64,000 nt of DNA, taken from positions 1 through 64,000 of the forward strand of contig JAAYVD010000154.1 in the NCBI GenBank assembly GCA_012517355.1, written 5' to 3'. The position numbers and the translations under genes were made by a program. The notes under the pieces are model-generated. The model saw nothing but the letters and a program-made list of their open reading frames with translations, was not told the origin of the DNA and made no database searches. Positions within the stretch are counted from its first letter, which is position 1. Each line of letters begins with the position of its first letter. Below, one piece after another: positions 7,814-18,544 of the stretch. Source of the DNA: Candidatus Rifleibacteriota bacterium. GTDB lineage: Bacteria > Muiribacteriota > Ozemobacteria > Ozemobacterales > Ozemobacteraceae.

Positions 7814-8776
7814 ATGACGACCATCGAACGGACCATGCTGACCTTCGGGATCTTCGTGCTGAACCTCTACCTCGTCCTGACCGTCCACCAGGGGATCAGG
7901 GACGAGCAGCAGATGCAGCTGATCTTCACCCTGACCTCGCTGGTCTTTTTGACCTCGATCGCGATCTCCGTCTACCAGCGCGACCCCAGCTATTTCTTCG
8001 GGATCGTCGCCCTCTACTACTGCCCGTTCATCGTGCTGCGCACCGGCCTGTCGCTGGAATCGGGCGCCGCGCTGATCGCCACCGGGGGCATGCTGCACGG
8101 CCTGTCCGGCTGGCAGCTGCCCGGCCTGCCGCAGTGGGCCTCCCTCGGGTGGGTGTTCGGCCTGTTCGGCCGCCGCCGGCTGATGCGGCGCATCCTTCAG
8201 GCGGCCCGGGCCAAGGCCGGGGCCGAGCATCTCGTCGACAGCGACCTGCGCGAGTTCGCCGCCCTCGAGCACGACGTGGCCCGCGTGCGGGCTTCCCTCG
8301 ACGGGTCCGACCCCGCCCTCGAAGAGGCGCTGCAGGACACCATCCGGCAGATGGCCGGACTGCAGGCCGACCATGCCCGCCTCCTGCTGCGCGGCGCGCA
8401 CCTCGGCCGGGTGTTGCAACAGTCCGACCGCGCCGGGCTGGAGCGCGAAATCGCCGTCGCCGAGCGCGAGGCCGCCGCCACCGCCGACCCGGTCGCCCAG
8501 GCCCAGATCCGCGACATGGTCATCCTCAAGCAGAAGCGTCTGCAGGAGATGGACCGGCTGGCCACCTGCCACAAGCGGATCCAGGTGCAGCGCATGCAGA
8601 TCACCGAGCTGGTCAAGGGTGCCTTCGAGACCGTCAACTCGCTGAAGTTCGCCGACATCCAAACCATGAAGGCCTCGTCTGGCCAGCTGTCCCGCGGCAT
8701 CGTCCGCATCCGCGGCGAGCTCGAATCCCTCGAGCAGGGGCTGCTGACCGCCGAGAGCCTTTCCCACAACGCCTGA
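7814..8776 (+). CDS. Membrane protein with N-terminal helices and long cytoplasmic coiled coil
   Basis: 320 residues from ATG 7814, chosen because GAGGGGGAAG lies just upstream and the hydrophobic segment starts soon after. Three or four membrane segments occupy about residues 7-95 (for example GIFVLNLYLVLTV, LVFLTSIAIS). From about residue 115 the protein is a charged helical coiled coil (many Glu, Arg, Ala, Leu; LEREIAVAEREAAA). I recognise no family. It follows the VIT-vWA gene by 103 bases on the same strand and could be its partner, but a hairpin lies between them. Confidence 0.7.
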   Translation: MTTIERTMLTFGIFVLNLYLVLTVHQGIRDEQQMQLIFTLTSLVFLTSIAISVYQRDPSYFFGIVALYYCPFIVLRTGLSLESGAALIATGGMLHGLSGWQLPGLPQWASLGWVFGLFGRRRLMRRILQAARAKAGAEHLVDSDLREFAALEHDVARVRASLDGSDPALEEALQDTIRQMAGLQADHARLLLRGAHLGRVLQQSDRAGLEREIAVAEREAAATADPVAQAQIRDMVILKQKRLQEMDRLATCHKRIQVQRMQITELVKGAFETVNSLKFADIQTMKASSGQLSRGIVRIRGELESLEQGLLTAESLSHNA

Positions 8777-8861
8777 CGACAATGCCGGACGAATAAGCCT
8801 GACGAACGAACATGCCCGACGAAAAGGCCTGAATACAACGCCTGACGACAACGCCTGACGG
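8771..8861 (+). repeat. Tandem array of about seven copies of a 13-bp unit
   Basis: Units of the form GCCTGACGACAAC start at 8771, 8784, 8797, 8814, 8827, 8840 and 8853. Spacing is 13 bp except one of 17. Copies vary by one to four bases (GCCGGACGA, GCCCGACGA). The first copy contains the TGA stop of the preceding coiled-coil gene, so the array begins inside the last codons and runs into the intergenic space. Confidence 0.8.
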
Positions 8862-8875
8862 CTTCCCTCTCCCTG

Positions 8876-8902
8876 CCGCCCCGGGGCCCTCGCCCGGGGC
8901 GG
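8876..8902 (+). terminator. Strong hairpin after the 13-bp repeat array
   Basis: CCGCCCCGGG (8876-8885) pairs perfectly with CCCGGGGCGG (8893-8902) around a 7-base loop. It lies 100 bases past the coiled-coil gene and 120 before the antiporter. There is no T tract, so intrinsic termination is not certain in the classical sense. Confidence 0.4.
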
Positions 8903-9022
8903 TCACCGTCCAGGCCGGCCAGTCCAGGGCGCGTGGGGGGCTCCGGGGGTTCCCCCGGGGGCCGTTTCCTGATACTCTGACCAGAATCCGGCGAGCCCGC
9001 AGCCCATTCCGGAAAGGACCCC

Positions 9023-10897
9023 ATGGACGTTCTCTGGCAAACCCTGGACCATCTTCGCGAGCCGCTTTTCCGCCTGTACACGATCGCCTCGACGCACATC
9101 ATGGCCAACCTGGCGACCATCATGCTGCTGGGCCTCTCCGCGCAATGGCTGGGCTGGTGGCTGCACATCCCCTCGATCCTGCTGCTGTTGTCGTTCGGGT
9201 TCCTGGCGGGACCGGTGACCGGGCTGATCAACCCCGACCAGTTGCTCGGCAACCTGCTGAACCCGCTGGTGTCGCTGTCGGTGGGCATCATCCTGTTCGA
9301 GGGGGGGCTCAACCTCAAGCTGTCCGACCTGCCCCGCATCGGTCGGGTCGTCCGCACGCTCAACACGATCGGGGTGATGGCCACCTGGACCCTGGCCACT
9401 CTGGCCGCCCACCTGCTCCTGCCGCTCAGCTTCCCCGTCTGCCTGCTGTTCGGGGCCATCCTGACGGTGACCGGGCCCACGGTCATCCTTCCCCTCCTGC
9501 GGCAGATCAAGCCGAACCCACGGGTTTCCTCGATCCTGCGCTGGGAGGGCATCCTGGTCGACCCGGTGGGCGCGACCCTGGCCGTCCTGGTCTTCGAGGT
9601 CGTGCTGATCGGCAGTTTCACCGAAATTCCCCAGATGATGCTGTGGGACCTGGGGAAGGTGGTGGTCTGGGGGTCGGTGTTCGGAGCGGGCGGGGCGCTG
9701 CTGATCTTCCTCTTCCTGCGACACCACCTGGCCCCCGAGTATCTGCACAACCCGTTGACCTTCGCGCTGGTGGTCGGCATCTTCGCCTTCGCGAACCAAT
9801 GGCAGGCCGAGTCGGGGCTGCTCGCGGTCACCCTGGCGGGGATCCTGTTGGGCAGCCAGACCGCCGTCTCGGTGCGCCACATCCTCAAGTTCAAGGAAAA
9901 TCTCCAGGTGCTGCTGATCTCGACCCTGTTCATCCTCCTGGCCGCCCGCATGAAAATGGCCGACTTCCAGGCCCTGGACTGGCGCATCGGCCTCTTCCTG
10001 GCCCTGCTGATCTTCGTCGTCCGGCCGGCGGCCGTGTTCCTGGCGACCCTGGGCAGCGACCTGTCCTGGCAGGAACGGACCTTCCTGGCCTTCCTGGCCC
10101 CGCGCGGCATCGTCGCCGCCTCGGTGGCCTCGATCTTCTCGCTGCAGCTCACCCATGCCGGCAACCTGACCGCCCACCTGCTCGTGCCCTACACCTTCGC
10201 CGTCATCGTGACCACCGTCCTGTGGTACGGACTGACCGCGGGGTTCCTGGCCCGGCACCTGGGGATTTCGCAACGGAACCCCCAGGGCACGATCATCGTC
10301 GGGGCCCACGACTGGGCCCGCGAGATCGCCCGCCAGCTGGCCGCCATGGAGATCCCGGTCCTGCTCATCGACAAGAACCGCCAGCACATCGAGGCTTCCC
10401 AGGACCTGGCGCTGCCTGTCCTCGAGAAGAGCGTCCTGTCGGAAGATCTTTCCGAGGAGATCGAGCTGACCAGCTACCGGCGCCTGATCTGCCTGACCGC
10501 GAACGACACGGTCAACTCGCTGGCCAACCTCCACTTCCAGGAGTTTTTCGAAAGGGAGGACATCTTCCAACTCCCGCTACAGAACCCCGGGTCGATTCCC
10601 GGGCACCTGTGCGGGCGGACGCTGTTCGGCCCGGAGTTCACCTTCGAACAGGTCGGCCGCCTGTTCAACCGGGGCGCGGGTTTCCGGGTCTTTTCCCTGG
10701 CGGAATGGCAGAGCCTGTCGAAGCCGGCAGCCGGGGGAGCCCTGCCCTTCCCGCTGTTCGCCGCGGATGGGCAGGGCTCTCTGACCATCGCCACGCCGAA
10801 TGCCTCGCCGGTCACCGCCCGGACCACCCGGGTGTTGGCCATGGTTTCCCCCGATGACGCGGCGGGCCCCGCGGCAATGGACCCCGTCAGAATTTGA
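9023..10897 (+). CDS. Cation:proton antiporter (CPA/NhaP type) with C-terminal RCK domain
   Basis: 624 residues, ATG with GGAAAGG upstream. Residues 1-405 hold about twelve hydrophobic helices of the Na+(K+)/H+ exchanger fold, including TVTGPTVILPLL and WEGILVDPVGA, the ion-binding Asp segment in this subfamily. From about residue 422, GTIIVGAHDWAREIARQL is a nucleotide-binding Rossmann motif of a TrkA-N/RCK domain, running to about 530; the tail is unassigned. Predicted inner-membrane exchanger for pH or cation homeostasis gated by NAD(H) or another nucleotide. Its last 11 bases overlap the end of the convergent AsmA-like gene. Confidence 0.85.
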   Translation: MDVLWQTLDHLREPLFRLYTIASTHIMANLATIMLLGLSAQWLGWWLHIPSILLLLSFGFLAGPVTGLINPDQLLGNLLNPLVSLSVGIILFEGGLNLKLSDLPRIGRVVRTLNTIGVMATWTLATLAAHLLLPLSFPVCLLFGAILTVTGPTVILPLLRQIKPNPRVSSILRWEGILVDPVGATLAVLVFEVVLIGSFTEIPQMMLWDLGKVVVWGSVFGAGGALLIFLFLRHHLAPEYLHNPLTFALVVGIFAFANQWQAESGLLAVTLAGILLGSQTAVSVRHILKFKENLQVLLISTLFILLAARMKMADFQALDWRIGLFLALLIFVVRPAAVFLATLGSDLSWQERTFLAFLAPRGIVAASVASIFSLQLTHAGNLTAHLLVPYTFAVIVTTVLWYGLTAGFLARHLGISQRNPQGTIIVGAHDWAREIARQLAAMEIPVLLIDKNRQHIEASQDLALPVLEKSVLSEDLSEEIELTSYRRLICLTANDTVNSLANLHFQEFFEREDIFQLPLQNPGSIPGHLCGRTLFGPEFTFEQVGRLFNRGAGFRVFSLAEWQSLSKPAAGGALPFPLFAADGQGSLTIATPNASPVTARTTRVLAMVSPDDAAGPAAMDPVRI

Positions 10898-12707
10898 AGA
10901 GGTCCTTCAACTGGCGGTCGAGGGATTTCTTCTTCGTGGGGGCGGGTGGCACCGGCGCGGGCGCCGTAGCGGGAGGGGCAGCCGGGGCGGTCTTCTTTTT
11001 CTTCCTGAACAGCCCCCCGAGCCCGTCGAGCAGCTCCTGCGCCGGGTCCTTCCGGGGTTGGGCGGTGCCCGAGGCGGCCGGGGCGGGGGATCGGTTCCCG
11101 CCGAGAAGCACGTCCTGGAGCATCTTCTGGCCCTTCCGCTGCAGGCCGAGTTCGAGCAGCTTCTGCGGGCTGAAGCCCGGGAAGGAGGGCGCCAGCAAGG
11201 TTCCTTCGACCCGGGTCGGCACCTTGACCGAAACCCCGTCGAGGGAGAGCTCCTGCAACACCCGGCTCTTCTCGACCGCCGGGCGGGCGAACACGAGGTC
11301 GAGTTTCCCCTTCAGGCTGGTGTCGAGCCCGACGTCGCCGCGGTAGTCGGCCCGGCCGACGGGGCTCTGGAAGAACAGGTCGTCGGTGGTCATGATCCCG
11401 CGGCGCAGGAGGAAGGTGCCGCGGCCCTCCTGGATGTCGCCGGCGGCGAACTCATCCAGGTTCAGCAGGGACAGCACGGGGGTGATGACGGGCGGGGCGT
11501 GGTAGGCCCCTTCCCGCATTGCCAGGGAGCCTTTCCCGTTCCAGGAGGAGAGTCCGGACGCATCGCCCGTGGCCTCGAAGCTGCCGTCGACCGGCCCGGC
11601 CACCACCTGTTTCTGGGTCGTATTCTGTGACAGGAACGATTCGGCGCGCAGGCCGGCGGCCTGCGCCTTCATCTCGAAGCCGGCCGGAACCCGCCCGGGG
11701 TGGACCGTCGCGTCGGCTTCGAGGCGGCCGCCGAACATGGTGGCCCGGGCTTTGGAGATGGAGAGCGTCTTCCCCGCGAAATGGAAGGGGGCGACCAGGT
11801 CCTGCCAGGGGAAGGTGTAGGTACTGGCGTCATTGGCGGAAACGGGGGCGATCACGGCACCGGAGGCGACGGTCACCTTGCCCGTGATGGTCATCTGCGC
11901 CAGGGGGCCGGCCAGGGTTCCCGCCACCGCCCCCGCCCCGCTCAGCCTGTAGCCGCCGGGCGGCAGCAGCAGGGTGCCGATGGCCGACAGGTTCAGCGGG
12001 TCGAGCGCGAACCCGAACGACACCTTGGGGGCCGCCAGGTCCGTGATCCGGCCGGAAAGCTTCCCGGCCGCGAGGTCCGTGGGAGGGTCGGCCGGCCCGT
12101 CGGCGGCCCAGGCCACGGCACCGGCCAGTTCGACGGCCAGCCCGGACCGATCTTCCGACTTGGTGACGGCGGCGGCGGGAATGCGCAGGTGGAGGCTGCC
12201 CCGCCGCTGGTGGTCGTCGATCCTGATCGCCAGGCCGGTTCCGCGGATCATGGTGAACGGGAGATCGCGGAGGTCGAGGGGGAGGCTGGCGGAAGCCGGT
12301 TTCACCGCCCCACCCCGCACCAGGGCCCCGCCTTCGTCGAGCGTCAGGCGGCCGGTCAGGGTGGCCAGCGAGATTTCCTGCAGGACGAGCTTCCCGCCCA
12401 GCAGGCTCATCAGGTCGCAGGTGGCGGACAGTTCGCCCAGCTCGGCGGCGGGCAGGGTGGGCTGGGCGGGGTCGCCCATGCGCACCCCGCGCAGGCGGAC
12501 GGTCGAGTATTCCAGTCCATATTCCCGCACGGACACCGGGACGCCGACGAACTCCGAGATCTTCCTCTCGAACTGCTGCTGCAGACCACCGGCCTCCTGG
12601 GCGGTTCCCGGGGAGGCGGAGCCCAGCGCGACCAGGAGGGCGAGGAGCCCGGCCAGGGACGGGCGCGAGCGGTTCCGGGATAAATCGGGGGCGGGATGTT
12701 TCTTCAT
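10887..12707 (-). CDS. AsmA-like envelope protein
   Basis: 606 residues, ATG with CAGGAG upstream. Signal peptide at residues 1-36 (ends near SPGTAQ). The body has the alternating beta pattern of AsmA/DUF3971-type proteins: KISEFVGVPVSVREYGLEYS near the N-terminus, and in the C-terminal third GSFEATGDASGLSSWNGKGS, VLSLLNLDEF and DYRGDVGLDTSLKGKLDLVF, typical of the AsmA C-terminal module. The extreme C-terminus is a Pro/Ala/Lys-rich tail. AsmA-family proteins are implicated in phospholipid transport to the outer membrane or outer-membrane assembly. It is the last gene of an operon with the histidine kinase (22-base gap). Confidence 0.75.
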   Translation of the reverse strand: MKKHPAPDLSRNRSRPSLAGLLALLVALGSASPGTAQEAGGLQQQFERKISEFVGVPVSVREYGLEYSTVRLRGVRMGDPAQPTLPAAELGELSATCDLMSLLGGKLVLQEISLATLTGRLTLDEGGALVRGGAVKPASASLPLDLRDLPFTMIRGTGLAIRIDDHQRRGSLHLRIPAAAVTKSEDRSGLAVELAGAVAWAADGPADPPTDLAAGKLSGRITDLAAPKVSFGFALDPLNLSAIGTLLLPPGGYRLSGAGAVAGTLAGPLAQMTITGKVTVASGAVIAPVSANDASTYTFPWQDLVAPFHFAGKTLSISKARATMFGGRLEADATVHPGRVPAGFEMKAQAAGLRAESFLSQNTTQKQVVAGPVDGSFEATGDASGLSSWNGKGSLAMREGAYHAPPVITPVLSLLNLDEFAAGDIQEGRGTFLLRRGIMTTDDLFFQSPVGRADYRGDVGLDTSLKGKLDLVFARPAVEKSRVLQELSLDGVSVKVPTRVEGTLLAPSFPGFSPQKLLELGLQRKGQKMLQDVLLGGNRSPAPAASGTAQPRKDPAQELLDGLGGLFRKKKKTAPAAPPATAPAPVPPAPTKKKSLDRQLKDLFKF

Positions 12708-12729
12708 GGTGTTTCTCCTGGCCTTGGGT

Positions 12730-15602
12730 TCACGTGGGTGGGGAACCCAAGGCTCCAGGGCAGGCCAGGCTTTGGGCCACCACCTGGCTGAGTTCGGTCA
12801 GGTCGAAGGGCTTGTGCAGGAAAGCGATCGCTCCGAGGGCCAGGATCTCCTCGACGTTCCCCTCGTGATGGAACCCCGAACAGACCACCACCCGGAGGGC
12901 CGGAGCGATGGCCCGCAAGCGCTCCAGCACTTGCCTGCCGTCGACCCGTGGCATGATCATGTCGGTGATGACCAGGTCGAAACCGGCCGGCGATCGCTGG
13001 CAGGCGGCCAGACCCTCCTGGCCGTCGGCGGCCAGTTCCACCTCGTATCCCAGGTGGCGCAGATGGGCGTCCATGACGGCCCTGACTTCCGCCTCGTCGT
13101 CGATGACCAGGATCCTGCCCTTGCCGGGCACGGGGGCGGGGGCGTCCTGGTTCCCCGCGGGGAGTGGCTGCATCGACACGGGCAGGAGGACGGTGAAGGT
13201 CGATCCGCGTCCGGGTTCACTGGCGACCTGGATGCCCCCGCGGTGGTCCTTGACGGTCTTGAAGGCGACGGTCAGGCCGAGCCCGGTTCCCTTGCCGTGA
13301 TCCTTGGTGGTGAAGAAGGGATCGAAGATGCGGGGCAGGATCTCGCGGGGGATGCCGAGGCCGGTGTCCCGGATCGCGATCTCGACATATCCCCCCGGCG
13401 GGAAGGGGTGGTCGACCTCGCTGTCGCAGACCACCGTGCGGGTGGAGAACGACAGGGTGCCGCCTTCCGGCATGGCATCGCGGGCGTTGAGGCCGAGGTT
13501 CAGGAAGGTGTTCTGGAGCAGGGTGGCATCGCCCACGATGGTGCCGGGGTTGGCCTGGAACCTGGTCTCGATGACGATCCGCTTGTCGATGGAATGCTTG
13601 AGGAGGCTGATCGCGGCTTGCAGGGGCCCGTGCACGTCGATGGGCGAGGCCTTCAGGGTTCCCTTGCGGGAGAAGGCGAGGAGCTTGCGGGTCAGGTCGG
13701 CGGCCCGGCGGGCCCCTTCCTTGATCGACTCCACGGTGGCCTGCACCTTGGGATCGGGACCGACCCGGACCTGGAGGATCTCGGCATAGCCGAGGATGCC
13801 GGTCAGCATGTTGTTGAAATCGTGGGCGATGCCGCCGGCCAGCTGACCGACCACGTCCATTTTCTGGGCCTGGCGCAGGTCCTCCTCGAGGCGGCGGGTG
13901 GCGGTGACATCAACGGTGATCGACAACAGGCAGGGCTCGCCGTGGAAGGTCATCAGGCGGGCCGAGGCGAGGAAGTGCCGGGGACTGCCGTCGGGATCGG
14001 CCCCGACCAGGGAGACGTTGTCGATGGTGGTTTCGGCGCGGGCGCGGTCGACCATGGCGGGGGTCGGCACCTGGACCACGGCGGCCTCGAGGCGCCCCAG
14101 AGGCCGGCCGAGGACCGCCTCGCGGGCCAGCCCGACCGTCTCCAGGAAGGCGGGATTGGCGGCGACATAGGATCCGTCGGCGAGCCGGTTGATCGCGATG
14201 GCCTGGGGAACGGTCTCGAAGATGGCCCGGAAGTTCTCCTCGTGCTGGCGCAGCTCCCGCTCGGCCCGCTGGCGCTCGGTGACATCGCGGACCACGGACA
14301 GGAACCGTTCCCGGCTCCCGGTGGCGAAGGCGTTGAGGCTGACCTCGGCGTCGAACTCGGTGCCGTCGAACCGCCGATGCCGCCAGTGGAAGAACTGTCC
14401 TGCCCCCGCCCGCGCCCCCGCCAGCCTGGCACGGGCCAGATCCTCCGAGCGCTCCCCGGAAGGCTGGCATTCCGGCGAAAACTGGTGGGGACTCCGGCCC
14501 AGGATCTGCTCCCGGGTCGCCCGGAACATGGCCAGGGCCTGGCTGTTGCAATCCGTGACCCCGTGGCCGGGCTCGGAGAGGAGGATCCCGTCCGAGGCGT
14601 GCTCGAACAGGGTCCGGTATTGTTCCTCCCGCTCCCGGATCTCGCGGAGGCGGCGTTCCACCTCGCGCCGCAGGCTCCGGTTCCAGAGGATGACCAGGAG
14701 GACCAGCCCCAGGGCCGACCCGCAGGCCAGGAGCAAGGTTCGGGGATGGATGGCCGGCTCGACCTCCACGTGGATCCAGCGGTCGAACAGGGCCCGCCGT
14801 TCGGCCTCGGGAATGGCATCCAGGGCGCGTTGCAACAGCCGCCCCAGGACCGGCCAGTCGTTGCGGCTGGCGATGCAGAACCGGTAGACATAGCCGATCT
14901 CGCCTGCCACGCGCAGGTTGGTCAGGCCTTCCTTCTGGATGTGGAAGACCGCAGGCGGCAGGATGGTGATCAGGGCATCCAGCTCCCCCATCGACACCTG
15001 GTGGAGACCGGCCCGTTCGGAATCGAGGTTGATGAGGGTCAGCCCAGGCGCCATCTGGTTCAGATACTCGGAGACGGCGAACGACTGCACCACGCCGACC
15101 CGCAGGGAACGGAGGTCCTCCAGGCGGAGGGTGCCGCGGATGCGTTGGCTGGTGATGATGACCGTCGGCACCTCGAGCAGGGGCGAGGTGAAGCTCCACC
15201 AGGCCTCCCGCTCCGCGGTGCGCTGGGCGAGGCTGGTCAGGGCGATCTCACGGCGCTGGCCCGCCTGGATGATCGCGTCCCAGGTCTTGAGGTTGACCAC
15301 CCGGAACCGGACGCCGAGCCGGGCTTCGAGGTGGCGGAAGAGGTCCCCGGCATAGCCGGTGAACCGGCCCTGCTCATCGATGATCTCGAGGGGCGGGAAG
15401 TCCGGGGTCGGGGCGAGGATGAACTGTTCGGCGTGGGCGGCCAGCCACTGACGTTCCTCTTCCGACATGGGGATGACCTCGCCGGCCTGCCCGGGTGAGG
15501 ACCGGGGCCCCGGAACCACGGCCAGCAGGAACACCACAAGGAGCCATCGGGCGACCGGGGAGGCACGGCCCCCGCGACGCCCACCGGGGTCAGCCCCCCG
15601 TC

Positions 15603-15606
<4 letters not shown>
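12730..15606 (-). CDS. Hybrid sensor histidine kinase with periplasmic solute-binding sensor, two PAS domains and receiver
   Basis: 958 residues. The TTG start overlaps the TGA of the upstream GGDEF gene, so translation is coupled; no closer ATG precedes the signal peptide. Order: signal peptide (about 18-42), bacterial solute-binding domain family 3 (about 48-280), transmembrane helix (about 289-308), PAS (330-445), PAS (455-575), HisKA with GGIAHDFNNMLTGILGYAE (phospho-acceptor His near 593), HATPase (N-box NLGLNARDAMPEGG, then DTGLGIP and GTGLGLTV), receiver (about 835-950) with VIDDE, phospho-acceptor Asp in VITDMIMP near 882 and the conserved Lys in HKP. It likely senses an amino-acid-like ligand in the periplasm. 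No separate output regulator is adjacent. Confidence 0.93.
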
Positions 15607-17180
<1,574 letters not shown>

Positions 17181-17341
17181 GGTCGGCACCCCTGTCCGTA
17201 TGTGATCGGGCACGGCCGATGGGCCGTTTCCCGCTGGGAAGGATACCATGAAGCGACGTTCCATGCTATGGTAGAGGCAGTGCCCGACCGGGCGGGGACG
17301 GCTGCCGGCCGGCCCTCCCCGGCGGGACCGGAGGAACCGCC

Positions 17342-18544
17342 ATGCCCCACCCCCCGCGCCATACCGCTTCCCTTCCCTGGCACCAGCGCATCGGCCACCG
17401 CATCGTGGCGGTGGCGGTGCTGGCCGCTTTCGTCCCGATCATGATCCTGGGCCTGACCATCGGGGTCAAGTTCCGGCGCGACCTGGTGCAACAGGCGATC
17501 AACGCCCAGCTCGGACTGACCGGCGCCATCCAGAACGGCATCGATTCTCTGCTCCGGAGCTATGAGCGGCAGTTGAGCGCTCTGGCCACCGATCCGGACG
17601 TGCAACAGATGGAGGATGCCGGCACCCCTGGACGGGTCGCCGACCGCCAGCGCGAGGCGATGTACCGGTTCCTGGACATCAACCCCGTGTTCTACAGTTG
17701 TTTCATCTACGCGGCCGACGGGACGGTCACCTCGATCGCCTTCCGGAACCGGTACCGGGGCCAGGACGAGCGGTTCATCGGGAAGAACCTGCTGCGGACC
17801 AAGGGCAAGGGCATGGAATCGACGCGCGAGGCGTTCCTGCAGGTGCTGCAATCGGGCCTCCCCTCGTTCACCGGCCACATCATCAGCTCGTCCGACCAGA
17901 AGATGATGCTGATGATGGTCCCGGTGCGCGATTTCGTCGATACCGCCAGGTGCATCGGGGTGATCAGCTGCGCCATCAACCTGGAGGGCCCGGAAATGAA
18001 GGAACTGATCCGGGAGTATCCGCTCCAGGGCGGGGACATCCTGCAACTCGTCGACCAGACCGGACGCATGATCGCCTGGCGCGGGGATGGCCTGCCGGAT
18101 GGGCTGGTCGGGGTCTCTCTCGATTTCGACCGGCTGCAGGCGCAATCCACCCAGCCGGTGGAATTCGCGGTCGGTGACCGGCCCTACCTGGGCATCGTCA
18201 CCCGCCTGCCCGCCCTCAACAGCTACCTGATCGCCGCCAAGCCCCGCGGCGAGATCCTCGGATTCCTGCACCGGATCCTGTTCGATCTCGCCCTGGTGCT
18301 CGGCATCGCCTTCGTCCTGGCCATCGGCTTCGGCTACGCCATCTCGCGGCCCCTGGCCGCCAACGTCGATCGTCTGCTCGAGGGGATCCGGCGCGTGTCC
18401 GACGGGGTGGTCAGCCACCGGGTTGTGGTCGAGGGCCAGGACGAGATGGCCCAGGCCTGCGCCGCTTTCAACGACATGGTGGCCACCCTGGAGAAGAACC
18501 GTCTGATGGACGAGGTCTGGACGCGGGAGTGGGAACGCAAGTGA
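17342..18544 (+). CDS. CACHE-HAMP membrane sensor lacking an output domain
   Basis: 400 residues, ATG with GGAGGAA upstream. A transmembrane helix at about 20-42, a periplasmic region of about 270 residues with the features of a double CACHE sensor (FLDINPVFYSCFIYAADG, then LQLVDQTGRMIAW), a second transmembrane helix at about 313-336 and a HAMP linker to about 392 (ISRPL, DEMAQACAAFNDM). The protein then ends, where chemoreceptors, kinases or cyclases would have an effector domain. Its stop overlaps the GTG of the next gene (GTGA), so it is co-translated with the MFS-HEAT protein, which may be its downstream partner. Confidence 0.85.
   Translation: MPHPPRHTASLPWHQRIGHRIVAVAVLAAFVPIMILGLTIGVKFRRDLVQQAINAQLGLTGAIQNGIDSLLRSYERQLSALATDPDVQQMEDAGTPGRVADRQREAMYRFLDINPVFYSCFIYAADGTVTSIAFRNRYRGQDERFIGKNLLRTKGKGMESTREAFLQVLQSGLPSFTGHIISSSDQKMMLMMVPVRDFVDTARCIGVISCAINLEGPEMKELIREYPLQGGDILQLVDQTGRMIAWRGDGLPDGLVGVSLDFDRLQAQSTQPVEFAVGDRPYLGIVTRLPALNSYLIAAKPRGEILGFLHRILFDLALVLGIAFVLAIGFGYAISRPLAANVDRLLEGIRRVSDGVVSHRVVVEGQDEMAQACAAFNDMVATLEKNRLMDEVWTREWERK

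Noticed and set aside
8771-8861. CRISPR array
   Set aside because: Repeats are 13 bp with no unique spacers of CRISPR length.
11974-15498. A 1174-codon plus-strand open frame opposite the histidine kinase
   Set aside because: Shadow of the kinase and AsmA genes; no ribosome binding site or motif.
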